From assembly GCF_001591965.1 (NCBI RefSeq), contig NZ_BCVX01000009.1, forward strand, positions 1 through 64,000: a stretch of DNA of 64,000 bases. The letters are read 5' to 3'. This stretch comes from Lysinibacillus odysseyi 34hs-1 = NBRC 100172. GTDB taxonomy: Bacteria > Bacillota > Bacilli > Bacillales_A > Planococcaceae. Within the stretch, counting starts at the first letter, position 1; each line of letters begins with the position of its first letter. Made by a program: the position numbers and the translations under genes. Positions 7,449-16,603 of the stretch are shown one piece after another. Below the pieces are notes generated by a model that was given only the letters and a program-made list of their open reading frames with translations, did not search any database and was not told the origin of the DNA.

Positions 7449-8606
7449 TCATCTTTTTTCGTTGCGAATCATATGTAGTGCCTTCGCGAGCATCTGCGCG
7501 TTTTTCTCTTCGATTTCCGCCTTACGCGGAATTGGTTCATATAGGGGACTCGGATCTTCCCATGTTGGTATAAGAGGTACGGGAGCTTCATGCTGCCAGC
7601 GATCCAACCATTCCTGTGGAAGAGGGCCTGTAGGGTGCTGCTGGTCTGTCATCTCAACCCAAATATGTGACCATGCACGCGGCACTACCCGCCAAATATC
7701 GTAACCTCCTCCGCCGACAGCAATCCAGCGGCCATCGCAGTATTCATGCGCCAGCTTATGGGCAAGTTTCGGGATTTCCCGATAAATCTTCATTGTTCCA
7801 TATAGATGTGTTAACGGGTCGAAATAATGCGCATCCGCACCATTTTGCGTTAACACAACGTCCGGTTTGAAGAATTCAAATACTTCTCTCATAGAAGCTT
7901 CATAGATTTCCAGAAAACTTTCATCCTCTGTGAAGGCATCAATTGGGAAGTTAAAGGAAGTTCCATAACCTTTCCCGTTTCCGCGCTCCGTAATATTGCC
8001 TGTGCCTGGGAAAAGGTAACGTCCTGTTTCATGAATGGAAAGCGTACAAACATTCGGATCATCATAGAATGCCCACTGTACACCATCCCCATGATGGGCA
8101 TCCGTATCGACATAGAGGACACGAAGTCCGTACTTTTCCTGCATATAACGAATGGCAACACTGCTGTCATTATAGATACAAAAACCGGATGCACGACCTC
8201 GGAAGCCGTGATGCAGACCGCCTCCCAGATTTAGAGCATGCCGTGCGTGCCCTTGAAGCACTTGATCGACTGCCTGTAATGTACCGCCTACAAGAAGGGC
8301 ACTTGCTTCATGCATATTCGTAAATATAGGTGTATCTTCTGTACCAATGCCATAAGATTCACCCTGCTGAGGTGTCAGCTCCCCATGGCCTGCCTTTTTA
8401 ACGATATCGATATATCGCGGATCATGGGCAAGGGCAATTTCCTCATCGGTTGCTATACGTGCGGGTACAATATCGTCATCTGAAAGTGTACCGATTTTTT
8501 TTAGTAAGTCCATTGTAAGTATTAAACGCTTATGGTTAAACGGGTGTGTGTCTGAAAATTTATAGCCGAGCTGATCTGGTGAGTAAATAAAAACAGCATT
8601 TTTCAT
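7449..8606 (-). CDS. acuC: Acetoin utilization protein AcuC, class I/II-type deacetylase
   Basis: 385 residues, the usual AcuC length. It is a zinc-dependent histone-deacetylase-fold enzyme that in Bacillus removes the acetyl group from acetyl-CoA synthetase AcsA, reactivating it. Seen in the sequence: GGGLHHG with the general-base histidines at 132-133, zinc ligands in DTDAHHGDG (D169, H171), the TQNGADAH block and the GGGGYD loop near the C-terminus. It overlaps acuB by four bases (ATGA), so the two are translationally coupled. The position opposite acsA and downstream of acuB matches B. subtilis. Confidence 0.95.
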   Translation of the reverse strand: MKNAVFIYSPDQLGYKFSDTHPFNHKRLILTMDLLKKIGTLSDDDIVPARIATDEEIALAHDPRYIDIVKKAGHGELTPQQGESYGIGTEDTPIFTNMHEASALLVGGTLQAVDQVLQGHARHALNLGGGLHHGFRGRASGFCIYNDSSVAIRYMQEKYGLRVLYVDTDAHHGDGVQWAFYDDPNVCTLSIHETGRYLFPGTGNITERGNGKGYGTSFNFPIDAFTEDESFLEIYEASMREVFEFFKPDVVLTQNGADAHYFDPLTHLYGTMKIYREIPKLAHKLAHEYCDGRWIAVGGGGYDIWRVVPRAWSHIWVEMTDQQHPTGPLPQEWLDRWQHEAPVPLIPTWEDPSPLYEPIPRKAEIEEKNAQMLAKALHMIRNEKR

Positions 8607-9250
8607 AATTCAATTCCAGGTAAGTTTGGCCAGAGTACGTCAAACTTTTCTTTTCGTAAGTCTTCAATAATTGCCAACGGGTTCATTACCTGCAGGCGGA
8701 TACTCAAAATACGGCTATTTTCATTTTCAGAATCGGGATAAACAAGTATGCTAAGCACATTAACTTTATGCTGCCGGAAAATACGTGTAATATCATATAG
8801 TATTCCAGGTTTATTAGTAACGCGAATATCCAGCTTGGATGAAGGGCGATTGGCACCCGTCAGTTCAATATACCGATATAGCACATCAGTTGTCGTCACG
8901 ATTCCCGCAAGTTTTCCTTTTGAGACAATCGGCAGGCAGCTGATTCTATTTTCATAAAGTGTAACAGCGACCTCCTCTACAAAATCCAGGGGATGACCGA
9001 TAATTGGGTCCTTCACCATAATCTGTTCGAGAGGAGCATCATATATACTGGAATTTTGCTTCTCATGCTGAAAGGCAGGAAGCACATTTTTCAGATCATG
9101 CCCTGTCACAATACCTAAAATTTCAAAGTTTTCATTAACAACTGGCAAATGCCGTACTTTCTTTTCACTCATAAGTCGTACAGCGTCACCTACTGTATCA
9201 GTGGGAGCCAGTGTATACAGGTCCGTCTGCATAATTTCTTCAACAATCAT
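8603..9250 (-). CDS. acuB: AcuB, CBS-pair plus ACT domain protein
   Basis: 215 residues: two CBS motifs (about 7-60 and 78-132, with PVVNENFEILGIVTGHDL and PIVSKGKLAGIVTTTDVLYRY) followed by a C-terminal ACT domain (about 140-215, KPGILYDITRIFRQHKVNVLSI). Belongs to the acuABC acetoin/acetate gene set; likely a nucleotide- or metabolite-sensing regulator, though its biochemical role is not established. The ATG lies eight bases after AAAGGGG. It is coupled to acuC by a four-base overlap and separated from acuA by 150 bases that include a hairpin. Confidence 0.93.
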   Translation of the reverse strand: MIVEEIMQTDLYTLAPTDTVGDAVRLMSEKKVRHLPVVNENFEILGIVTGHDLKNVLPAFQHEKQNSSIYDAPLEQIMVKDPIIGHPLDFVEEVAVTLYENRISCLPIVSKGKLAGIVTTTDVLYRYIELTGANRPSSKLDIRVTNKPGILYDITRIFRQHKVNVLSILVYPDSENENSRILSIRLQVMNPLAIIEDLRKEKFDVLWPNLPGIEL

Positions 9251-9364
9251 ATACCATTCCCCTTTGTGTAAATGTTGTGAATTAATCTATTTTTCTCTAT
9301 TTTATTTATTATAGAAGATATTGCTTGCCATTCCTAATCTATGACACTAAAAAGTAAAATTGGA

Positions 9365-9395
9365 GTGTCTTTTATCATAGGACACTCGTAACTAG
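9365..9395 (-). terminator. Hairpin between acuA and acuB
   Basis: GAGTGTC pairs with GACACTC (about 9373-9396); on the minus strand it is followed by CCAATTTTACTTTTT. This may partly terminate after acuA, leaving acuBC with reduced readthrough or its own promoter. Confidence 0.45.
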
Positions 9396-9400
9396 AATCT

Positions 9401-10033
9401 CTAATACATAAACCGGTTTCTGAAGCGCAGTCTGTCAAATCGCTCCATTGTATCTCCGCCTACCCGTTTTCCGACACGGGCCATTAAGCAGTTGGCAGGG
9501 TGTGAGGTAATTTCAGGATCATCCGTAGCATAATATTCAAAGTTAACAACACTCATCATATTCTCCATCATTTTTCTGTAATCCCATACATTCAAGCCTG
9601 TCCCTTTCAAATCCCAATGCCAATAATATTCCGTTGTAATCACGAGGTAGTCTTCCATCGCTTCATCCATAAAAGATACTTCCAATAACTTTTTACCCAC
9701 GCCCGTCCCGCGGTAATCGGGAATCACTTCTATTGCTCCCAGCTCGATCATATTGTCTATACGGTCCTCCGACCATCGTTCAAGCGGATCGGGGTATAAA
9801 TATGTAACATAGCCCAAGACGATTTCACCGCTCCGTACAATAACAATTCTTCCTTCCTCAAGCTTTGCAATGTTAACAAGCGCCTCATGCTGTTGTTTAG
9901 GGGGCCTGAAAGCGGTCAGGCGTTCATGCAATGTATATAATGCAAGCTGCTCTGACGGGATGGGACCTTCTACAAGCACCGTGCCATGCCTTGTTTCCTT
10001 TTCTACACTATAAAATGTTTTTTTATGTTCCAT
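9401..10033 (-). CDS. acuA: AcuA, GNAT protein acetyltransferase for AcsA
   Basis: 210 residues. In Bacillus, AcuA acetylates the catalytic-region lysine of acetyl-CoA synthetase and inactivates it. The acetyl-CoA-binding motif of the GNAT fold is visible as IPDYRGTGVGKKLLEVSF near residue 110. The start is taken at the ATG that gives MEHKKTFY; a GTG two codons upstream is in frame but sits closer to the GGTGGT ribosome site, and known AcuA proteins begin MEHKK. Divergent from acsA across about 165 bases, so the acetylase and its target share a control region. Confidence 0.93.
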   Translation of the reverse strand: MEHKKTFYSVEKETRHGTVLVEGPIPSEQLALYTLHERLTAFRPPKQQHEALVNIAKLEEGRIVIVRSGEIVLGYVTYLYPDPLERWSEDRIDNMIELGAIEVIPDYRGTGVGKKLLEVSFMDEAMEDYLVITTEYYWHWDLKGTGLNVWDYRKMMENMMSVVNFEYYATDDPEITSHPANCLMARVGKRVGGDTMERFDRLRFRNRFMY

Positions 10034-10199
10034 TTCCACACCACCAAATTATGATAAAACTATTATAACTTATTTTATGCAAAATAACGCTGCTATTTGC
10101 GAAAAATATCTAATTTGTGAAAATATTAAAAATATTTTGGTAATTAATAATCTTATATTGTAGAATATAATTATGTTCTCGAAGAAAGGGGTAGTTTTC

Positions 10200-11927
10200 A
10201 TGGGGATGAAAATGATAGAGAAACTAGCAGTAATTCCAGGGGATCATCGCTTAGCAAGCTATGAGGAAACAGCTGCAACACATGACTGGAAGGAAACGGA
10301 GAAAGCTTTTAGCTGGTATGAGACCGGAAAGGTAAATATGGCATATGAGGCAATCGATCGTCATACAGAAACCGGCCGGAAAAACAAGGTGGCGCTTTAT
10401 TATAATGACGGCGTCCGCAAAGAAGCCTATTCGTTTAATGAAATGAAGCTGCTGACAAATAAGGCAGCAAATGTGCTGAAAGATGCAACGAACTTAAAGA
10501 AGGGGGATCGCTTGTTTATCTTTATGCCGCGTTCTCCGGAGCTGTATTTTTCACTGCTTGGTGCTTTGAAAATGGGTGTGATTGTCGGTCCATTATTTGA
10601 AGCATTCATGGAAGGTGCCGTATATGACCGGCTTGCAGACAGTGAGGCATCAGCAATCGTAACAACGCCTGACCTGCTTTCACGCGTGCCGGTAGAAAAG
10701 CTGCCGCATTTAAAGACGATCTTCCTTGTTGGAGAGGATATTGAAGAAACAGAAAAGGTTGTTGACTTCAATAGACGGATGGCGTCTGCTTCGAACAAAT
10801 TTAATATCGAATGGGTCGATAAAGAAGACGGGATGGTCCTTCATTATACTTCCGGTTCTACAGGAGCGCCAAAAGGTGTACTCCATGTCCATTATGCAAT
10901 GGTACAACAATACCAGACGACACAGTGGGTACTGGATCTGAATGATCAAGATGTTTATTGGTGTACCGCTGACCCGGGCTGGGTGACAGGTACAGCCTAT
11001 GGTGTTTTTGGACCTTGGTTAAACGGTGCGACAAGCTTAATATTAGGAGGGCGGTTTAGTCCACAGGCATGGTATCGAGCTATACAGGATTATGGGGTAA
11101 CAGTATGGTATAGTGCACCGACAGCATTCCGCATGCTGGCAGGAGCAGGCAGAGGTGTATTGGAACAATATGACCTTTCTTCACTTCGACATATATTATC
11201 GGTTGGGGAGCCGTTAAATCCAGAAGTGATCCGATGGGGCGCTGATGAGCTGGGACACCGTATCCATGATACATGGTGGATGACTGAAACGGGTGGTCAT
11301 ATGATCTGCAACTATCCAAGTATGGACATTAAGCCAGGTTCTATGGGCAAGCCAATACCGGGTGTTTATGCGACGATTGTAGATGATGATGGTCAGGAAG
11401 TGCCTCCATTTACAATGGGGAATTTGGCGATTAGAAAAGGATGGCCGAGCATGATGCGCAAAATCTGGAATAATCCTGAAAAGTATGACTCCTATTTTTT
11501 GAAAGGAGAATGGTACGTATCAGGGGATTCAGCCTATAAGGATGAGGATGGGTATTTTTGGTTTCAAGGCCGTGTGGATGATGTCATCATGACAGCAGGC
11601 GAACGAGTCGGCCCATTTGAGGTAGAAAGCAAATTACTGGAGCACCCTGATATTGTAGAGGCAGGGGTTATTGGCAAGCCGGATCCTGTACGGGGGGAAA
11701 TCATTAAAGCATTTATAGCACTGCGAGAAGGTGTCAATCCTTCGGAAGAGCTGGAGGCAGATATTAAAGAGTTTGTTAAACGCGGGCTTTCTGCACATGC
11801 TGCCCCTAGAGAAATCGAATTTAAGGATAAATTACCGAAAACCCGCAGCGGTAAAATTATGCGGCGTGTCCTAAAGGCCTGGGAGCTTGATTTACCCGCA
11901 GGTGATCTATCGACAATGGAAGATTAG
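10200..11927 (+). CDS. acsA: Acetyl-CoA synthetase
   Basis: 575 residues, close to B. subtilis AcsA. Forms acetyl-CoA from acetate, ATP and CoA through acetyl-AMP. Seen: the ATP-binding loop HYTSGSTGAPKG (about 217-228), GEPLNPEVIRW, the A5 motif WWMTETGG, the hinge region in YFWFQGRVDDVIMTAGERVGPFEVES, and the C-terminal KTRSGKIMRR whose glycine-flanked lysine is the known acetylation target of AcuA in this family. The start at 10200 is eight bases after AAAGGGG; a longer frame from 10173 includes that ribosome site and is rejected. AcuA and AcuC, which control it, are encoded divergently next to it. Confidence 0.96.
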   Translation: MGMKMIEKLAVIPGDHRLASYEETAATHDWKETEKAFSWYETGKVNMAYEAIDRHTETGRKNKVALYYNDGVRKEAYSFNEMKLLTNKAANVLKDATNLKKGDRLFIFMPRSPELYFSLLGALKMGVIVGPLFEAFMEGAVYDRLADSEASAIVTTPDLLSRVPVEKLPHLKTIFLVGEDIEETEKVVDFNRRMASASNKFNIEWVDKEDGMVLHYTSGSTGAPKGVLHVHYAMVQQYQTTQWVLDLNDQDVYWCTADPGWVTGTAYGVFGPWLNGATSLILGGRFSPQAWYRAIQDYGVTVWYSAPTAFRMLAGAGRGVLEQYDLSSLRHILSVGEPLNPEVIRWGADELGHRIHDTWWMTETGGHMICNYPSMDIKPGSMGKPIPGVYATIVDDDGQEVPPFTMGNLAIRKGWPSMMRKIWNNPEKYDSYFLKGEWYVSGDSAYKDEDGYFWFQGRVDDVIMTAGERVGPFEVESKLLEHPDIVEAGVIGKPDPVRGEIIKAFIALREGVNPSEELEADIKEFVKRGLSAHAAPREIEFKDKLPKTRSGKIMRRVLKAWELDLPAGDLSTMED

Positions 11928-12029
11928 TTATTTTAGGATAAATAAAAAATGTAAAAAAGTTATCAAAATATTATTTTATAGATATTAATTTTTATACAGA
12001 TTAATGCATATTGTAATATTTGCTTAAAA

Positions 12030-12067
12030 AGGGTATTTCGAAAATAAATCGAAATACCCTCTTTTTT
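12030..12067 (+). terminator. acsA terminator
   Basis: AGGGTATTTCGA at 12030-12041 pairs perfectly with TCGAAATACCCT at 12049-12060, followed by CTTTTTT. Confidence 0.85.
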
Positions 12068-12151
12068 ATAAAGAAAAATGAGTAAAAGAAATTACATACA
12101 AAGCATGTAAGCTAAATATTCGGAATAGTATATATTTATATAAAAATACAG

Positions 12152-12180
12152 TTGACTAAATATTTATACATGCTTATACT
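12152..12180 (+). promoter_or_regulatory. Sigma-A promoter of argCJBD with possible ARG box
   Basis: TTGACT at 12152-12157, a 17-base spacer and TATACT at 12175-12180. The AT-rich spacer (AAATATTTATACATG) resembles the ArgR/AhrC operator pattern built on TGAATATTTATTCA half-sites, which would put the repressor over the promoter. The promoter is clear; the operator is a guess. Confidence 0.65.
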
Positions 12181-12221
12181 TATTTTTATCTTACAGTTTG
12201 AGAAAATAAGAGGAGTATAGA

Positions 12222-12266
12222 ATGGTATCGGCCGTTTTGAAGCGGCAGGCGTTATTCGGATTATAG
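12222..12266 (+). CDS. Possible short leader ORF before argC
   Basis: A 14-codon frame, MVSAVLKRQALFGL, starts six to seven bases after AAGAGGAG and ends 10 bases before argC, its stop overlapping argC's own ribosome site (TAGGGGG). It carries only one Arg codon (CGG), so it is not a classical attenuation peptide. It could couple translation into argC or be a chance frame. Confidence 0.3.
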   Translation: MVSAVLKRQALFGL

Positions 12267-12276
12267 GGGGATAAAC

Positions 12277-13311
12277 ATGAAAGTTGGTATTATCGGTGCC
12301 ACAGGCTATGGTGGCTTGGAGCTAATTCGGTTTTTATACAATCATAAGGAAGTAGAAAGGCTGGAATTGTTTACATCATCTGAGGAGGGGACGCTATTTT
12401 CTTCAAAATTCCCTCATCTAGCAAATATGTATGAACAGCCGCTGCAAAAAATAGACTATGATGTGCTGAGCCAATTTGATGTTGTATTTGCCAGCACACC
12501 ATCCGGGGTTTCGACCGATCTCTTCCCTCCATTGGTAAATCGCGGCCCAAAGCTTATTGACCTATCGGGAGATTTTCGGCTTAAGAATCCTGACAGCTAT
12601 GAAACGTGGTACAAAAAAACGCCGCCCCCGCCAGAAATAGTAGAAGCAAGTGTATACGGGTTGACAGAGTGGAATGAACGGGCAATTAAGGAAGCAGCAT
12701 TAATCGCTAATCCAGGATGCTATCCAACAGCTGTTTTACTATCCCTGCTTCCATTGATTAAGGAAAAATGCATTGATCCAAGCTTTCTTATAATAGATGC
12801 AAAAAGCGGAATATCAGGAGCAGGTAATAAGCCTTCACAAACAACGCATTATAGCGAAGCTAACGAATCACTTTCTATCTATAAAATTAATGAACACCAA
12901 CATATTCCCGAAATTGAGCAGGCAATCAGCATGTTTGCCGGAGTAGAGACGAAAATTTCGTTCAATACGCACCTTGTTCCGATGACACGTGGTATTTTAT
13001 CTACTTCATATGCACAGGTAATGCCGGGCATCACGCAGAAACAGCTTACAGACTGTCTACAAGCTGCTTATGAGCACCAGCCGTTTGTACGGGTAGTAGA
13101 GGATGCGACATCTGTAGGAACGAACAGGGTAAAAGGGTCGAACTATTGTGATGTATTTGCCAAGCTGGATGAGAGGACAGGACGCGCGACAATTATAGGC
13201 GTGATTGACAATCTTGTAAAGGGTGCGGCTGGCCAGGCAATCCAAAATATGAATGTGCAAATGAATTTACCGCAGACATTAGGATTACAGGTTGTACCGT
13301 TATTCATATAA
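12277..13311 (+). CDS. argC: N-acetyl-gamma-glutamyl-phosphate reductase
   Basis: 344 residues, standard length. NADPH-dependent reduction of N-acetylglutamyl phosphate to the semialdehyde, third step of arginine synthesis. N-terminal Rossmann motif GIIGATGYGGLELIRFL, catalytic cysteine in ANPGCYPTAVLLSL (about residue 148), and the family block GTNRVKGSNYCDV near 287. First gene of argC-argJ-argB-argD, which have short gaps or overlaps and read as one transcript. The ATG is six bases after AGGGGG. No carAB or argF follows, unlike B. subtilis. Confidence 0.96.
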   Translation: MKVGIIGATGYGGLELIRFLYNHKEVERLELFTSSEEGTLFSSKFPHLANMYEQPLQKIDYDVLSQFDVVFASTPSGVSTDLFPPLVNRGPKLIDLSGDFRLKNPDSYETWYKKTPPPPEIVEASVYGLTEWNERAIKEAALIANPGCYPTAVLLSLLPLIKEKCIDPSFLIIDAKSGISGAGNKPSQTTHYSEANESLSIYKINEHQHIPEIEQAISMFAGVETKISFNTHLVPMTRGILSTSYAQVMPGITQKQLTDCLQAAYEHQPFVRVVEDATSVGTNRVKGSNYCDVFAKLDERTGRATIIGVIDNLVKGAAGQAIQNMNVQMNLPQTLGLQVVPLFI

Positions 13312-13323
13312 GGAGGAATAATT

Positions 13324-14544
13324 ATGGCGATGATTGAAATGAAACAAATACAGAACAAAAATATTGTATCACCAAGAGGTTTTACAGCTGCCGGCGTCCA
13401 GTGCGGCATTAAAAAGCATAAAAAAGATTTGGCTATATTGGTCAGCGATGTCCCTGCTTCTGTAGCAGGTGTCTTTACAACGAATGCCGTGCAGGCGGCT
13501 CCTCTGAAGGTAACAAAGGAAGTCGTCTATAATACTGGTAAAATGCAGGCGGTCATCGTAAATTCAGGGAATGCCAATGCGTGTACTGGTAAACAAGGGA
13601 TAGCCGATGCCTATGAGATGCAGGCTCTTGCTGCCCAAAAGTTGGGAATCGAGCCGTATCTTGTAGGGGTAGCTTCAACCGGTGTCATCGGTGAGGTCAT
13701 GAAAATGGAACCGGTAAAGAAAGGAATCGAAATGTTAGTACCGGATGCTGAGCTGGAAAGCGGCATAGACTTTGCACAGGCTATTTTAACAACTGATACA
13801 GTAATGAAAAATACAACCTATATTACAACTATTGATGATAGGGAAGTAATTATATCTGGAACAGCAAAAGGCTCCGGTATGATCGAACCGAATATGGCGA
13901 CAATGCTCGGTTTTATCACAACAGATGCAGCTATCGAATCAGCAGAGCTTCAACAGGCGTTATCTGCCATTACAAATGTGACATTTAATGCCATTACGGT
14001 AGACGGTGATACATCGACAAATGACATGGTAGTGGTAATGGCCAATGGATTGGCGGGAAATACACCACTGTCGCCGGCGCATCCGGATTGGGAAAACTTT
14101 TATACAGCACTTCGTTTGGTAGCGGAGGACTTAGCAAAATCAATTGCCCGTGACGGTGAAGGCGCAACAAAGCTGATAGAGGTAGAGGTGGAAGGGGCGG
14201 TTTCTAATGAAGAAGCTCGTAAAATCGCCAAAACGGTAGTAGGATCTCCATTAGTCAAGACAGCTGTTTTTGGCTGTGATGCCAACTGGGGCCGTATTAT
14301 CGCAGCAGTAGGCTACAGTGGTGCTACAGTTGACCCTGGCAGCATTACAATAAAAATTGGCGGGGCCACGATGGTGGAAAATGGAGAGCCGATTTCTTTT
14401 TCAGAAGAGGAGCTCATTGAAATTTTGAAGCAGCAAGAAGTAAAAATTTATGTGTCTCTCGGAGTAGGTAAAGGGCACGGATTTGCATGGGGGTGCGATT
14501 TAACATATGACTATGTCCAAATCAATGCATCATACCGCTCGTAA
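13324..14544 (+). CDS. argJ: Bifunctional ornithine acetyltransferase / N-acetylglutamate synthase
   Basis: 406 residues. Transfers acetyl from N-acetylornithine to glutamate, making the linear pathway cyclic; in many bacilli it also uses acetyl-CoA. The precursor cleaves itself before the conserved threonine in MIEPNMATMLGF (about residue 197-198), which becomes the beta-chain nucleophile; this motif is intact. Strong AAGGAGG before the ATG, 12 bases after argC. The 3' end overlaps the argB start by 38 bases. Confidence 0.95.
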   Translation: MAMIEMKQIQNKNIVSPRGFTAAGVQCGIKKHKKDLAILVSDVPASVAGVFTTNAVQAAPLKVTKEVVYNTGKMQAVIVNSGNANACTGKQGIADAYEMQALAAQKLGIEPYLVGVASTGVIGEVMKMEPVKKGIEMLVPDAELESGIDFAQAILTTDTVMKNTTYITTIDDREVIISGTAKGSGMIEPNMATMLGFITTDAAIESAELQQALSAITNVTFNAITVDGDTSTNDMVVVMANGLAGNTPLSPAHPDWENFYTALRLVAEDLAKSIARDGEGATKLIEVEVEGAVSNEEARKIAKTVVGSPLVKTAVFGCDANWGRIIAAVGYSGATVDPGSITIKIGGATMVENGEPISFSEEELIEILKQQEVKIYVSLGVGKGHGFAWGCDLTYDYVQINASYRS

Positions 14545-15274
14545 AATAGTAGTAAAGCTTGGTGGAAGTACACTAGAAGGCTTAAATGAAGCCTTCTTTC
14601 GTAATTTCAAAGCACTTCAGAATGAAGGATATGAAATCATTATTACACACGGTGGCGGTCCGGCTATTAATCGTGCGTTGGAAAAGGAAAATATAGAGTC
14701 CTATACTATTAATGGGTTGCGTGTCACTAGTGAAGAAATGATAGATATTGTACAATCTACATTAATCGGTAAAGTCAATCCGGCACTTGTTCAACAATTG
14801 AATGCAGCAGGCATACCGGCAATCGGATTAAATGGCTTTGATGCAGCATTATTAGAAAGTACATATTTAGATCAGGACGTATATGGGTTTGTCGGAGAAG
14901 TCGTGCGTGTAAATACACAGTTGCTTGATACGTTAACAGCAGCAGGTATCGTACCGGTAGTTGCCTGCATAGGTATGTCAAAAGAAGGGCAGGCGCTAAA
15001 TATCAATGGAGATACGGTGGCAAGTGGAATAGCTTTGGCTGTCCATGCAGAAAGCTTGCTGCTTGTAACAGACGTTGCAGGCATTCGGATCAAGGATGAT
15101 TATCAAGTAACTGCAGTTGAAACAGATATTGCAGGCTGGATAGAAAAAGGACACATTTACGGAGGGATGATTCCGAAGGTGCAGGGAGCAGTTGCTTGTC
15201 TGCAGGCAGGCATTCCAGCTGTCCAAATTGTGAACGATGCATTGCAGGGTACGACAATTAAAAAAGAAGGGTAA
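14507..15274 (+). CDS. argB: Acetylglutamate kinase
   Basis: 255 residues. Phosphorylates N-acetylglutamate with ATP, second step of arginine synthesis. The amino-acid-kinase N-terminus VVKLGGSTLEG, the THGGGPAIN loop and the C-terminal block GMIPKVQGAVACLQAG are present. It begins inside the end of argJ, either at 14507 or two codons on at 14513; a GGGGGTG run lies about ten bases upstream, and the overlap suggests translational coupling. The unusual N-terminal MSKSMHHTARK is set by the overlapping argJ sequence. Confidence 0.93.
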   Translation: MTMSKSMHHTARKIVVKLGGSTLEGLNEAFFRNFKALQNEGYEIIITHGGGPAINRALEKENIESYTINGLRVTSEEMIDIVQSTLIGKVNPALVQQLNAAGIPAIGLNGFDAALLESTYLDQDVYGFVGEVVRVNTQLLDTLTAAGIVPVVACIGMSKEGQALNINGDTVASGIALAVHAESLLLVTDVAGIRIKDDYQVTAVETDIAGWIEKGHIYGGMIPKVQGAVACLQAGIPAVQIVNDALQGTTIKKEG

Positions 15275-16414
15275 GTGAAGAGAACAATGGGTGCATTATT
15301 TCAAAACTACGCAAGACGGCCAATTGCCATTGTAGAGGGGAAAGGAACAGAAGTATTTGATTCAACCGGCAAGCGTTATTTGGACTTCACAAGCGGGATT
15401 GCTGTCTGTGCTCTAGGGCATGCACATCCTATCCTCGTAAAGGCTATTCAGGAGCAAAGCGAGAAGCTATGGCATATTAGTAACCTGTTTCAAAGTCCCG
15501 GACAGGAAAAGCTTGCTGAAACGCTGGTGGAAAATCTTCATCTATCCCATGCATTCTTCTGTAACAGTGGGGCTGAAGCGAATGAGGCAGCGATTAAACT
15601 GGCACGGAAACATACCGGAAAACATAAAATCATTGTCTTTCAGCAGTCATTCCATGGGCGTACATTCGGAGCGATGAGTGCTACAGGTCAGGATAAGGTA
15701 CGGAATGGTTTTGGCCCGCTTGTAAGTGAATTTATTACTTTGCCATTTAACGATGCGGCAGCGTTAAAGGCTGCCGTCGATGGAGAAACAGCTGCTATCA
15801 TGCTTGAGCTTATTCAAGGTGAAGGCGGTGTTAATCCAGTAACGGATGAATTTGCGGCAGCGATCAATGAGATTCACCAGTCAACAGATGTCTTATTAAT
15901 CGTAGATGAAGTACAGACAGGAATTGGTCGTACCGGTACACGTTTTGCATTTGAACAAACCGTATTAAAGCCGGATATTGTCTCCATGGCAAAAGGACTT
16001 GGCGGTGGATTCCCGATTGGTGGTATTTTAGGAACAGCGGAAATGTTCGATACGTTCAGCGCCGGTACACATGGCACTACTTTCGGGGGAAATCCGCTGG
16101 GCGTAGCGGTGGCACAGGCAGTGCTTGGAGAAGTATTCAAGGATGAATTCCTGCAAAGTGTACAAGAAAAATCCGTTTATTTTATTAACAGACTGAAAGA
16201 AGCATTACCGCACGCAAAGGTAAATGGCAAAGGCCTAATGCTTGGAGTGGGCTGGGGTGAAGAGGTGGCACCTTATGTAGCGGCCTTAGATGAGGCAGGC
16301 TTGCTTACGGTGGCGGCAGGTCCATATGTAATCCGTCTACTCCCGCCGTTAACAGTATCGAAAGAGGAAATTGATGAAGCAGTGAATATTTTAAAATCAG
16401 TTATTACTAAGTAA
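15275..16414 (+). CDS. argD: Acetylornithine aminotransferase
   Basis: 379 residues, PLP-dependent class III aminotransferase that makes N-acetylornithine from the semialdehyde. The PLP lysine lies in SMAKGLGGGFPIGG (about residue 240), with VDEVQTGIGRTG and GTHGTTFGGNPLG also visible. The GTG at 15275 directly follows the argB stop and is three bases after GAAGGG; the ATG at 15287 fits homologues, which begin close to ALFQNYAR, so the true start may be four codons later. Last gene of the operon, followed by a strong terminator. Confidence 0.93.
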   Translation: MKRTMGALFQNYARRPIAIVEGKGTEVFDSTGKRYLDFTSGIAVCALGHAHPILVKAIQEQSEKLWHISNLFQSPGQEKLAETLVENLHLSHAFFCNSGAEANEAAIKLARKHTGKHKIIVFQQSFHGRTFGAMSATGQDKVRNGFGPLVSEFITLPFNDAAALKAAVDGETAAIMLELIQGEGGVNPVTDEFAAAINEIHQSTDVLLIVDEVQTGIGRTGTRFAFEQTVLKPDIVSMAKGLGGGFPIGGILGTAEMFDTFSAGTHGTTFGGNPLGVAVAQAVLGEVFKDEFLQSVQEKSVYFINRLKEALPHAKVNGKGLMLGVGWGEEVAPYVAALDEAGLLTVAAGPYVIRLLPPLTVSKEEIDEAVNILKSVITK

Positions 16415-16416
16415 AA

Positions 16417-16463
16417 AAGGACCTATCGTAAAAAGCAAATGCTTTTTACGATAGGTCCTTTCC
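16417..16463 (+). terminator. argCJBD terminator
   Basis: AAGGACCTATCGTAAAAAGC pairs with GCTTTTTACGATAGGTCCTT, one of the longest perfect stems in the window, with a short loop and T/C-rich tail. Confidence 0.85.
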
Positions 16464-16566
16464 TGTGCATGGTCGACTATGAAGTGTTGCATCTTCCTGG
16501 GATACAATAAAATACGATTCCTAACATTGCAAAAGGTTTTTCTTCTTATTGGTTTTAAGAAATATA

Positions 16567-16602
16567 AATACGCCGGACAGTATAAAAACTGTCCGGCGTA
16601 TT
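16567..16602 (-). terminator. Terminator of the penicillin-binding protein gene
   Basis: AATACGCCGGACAG and CTGTCCGGCGTATT form a perfect 14-base stem immediately after the minus-strand stop; a TATATTTC tail follows. Confidence 0.8.
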
Positions 16603-16603
16603 C

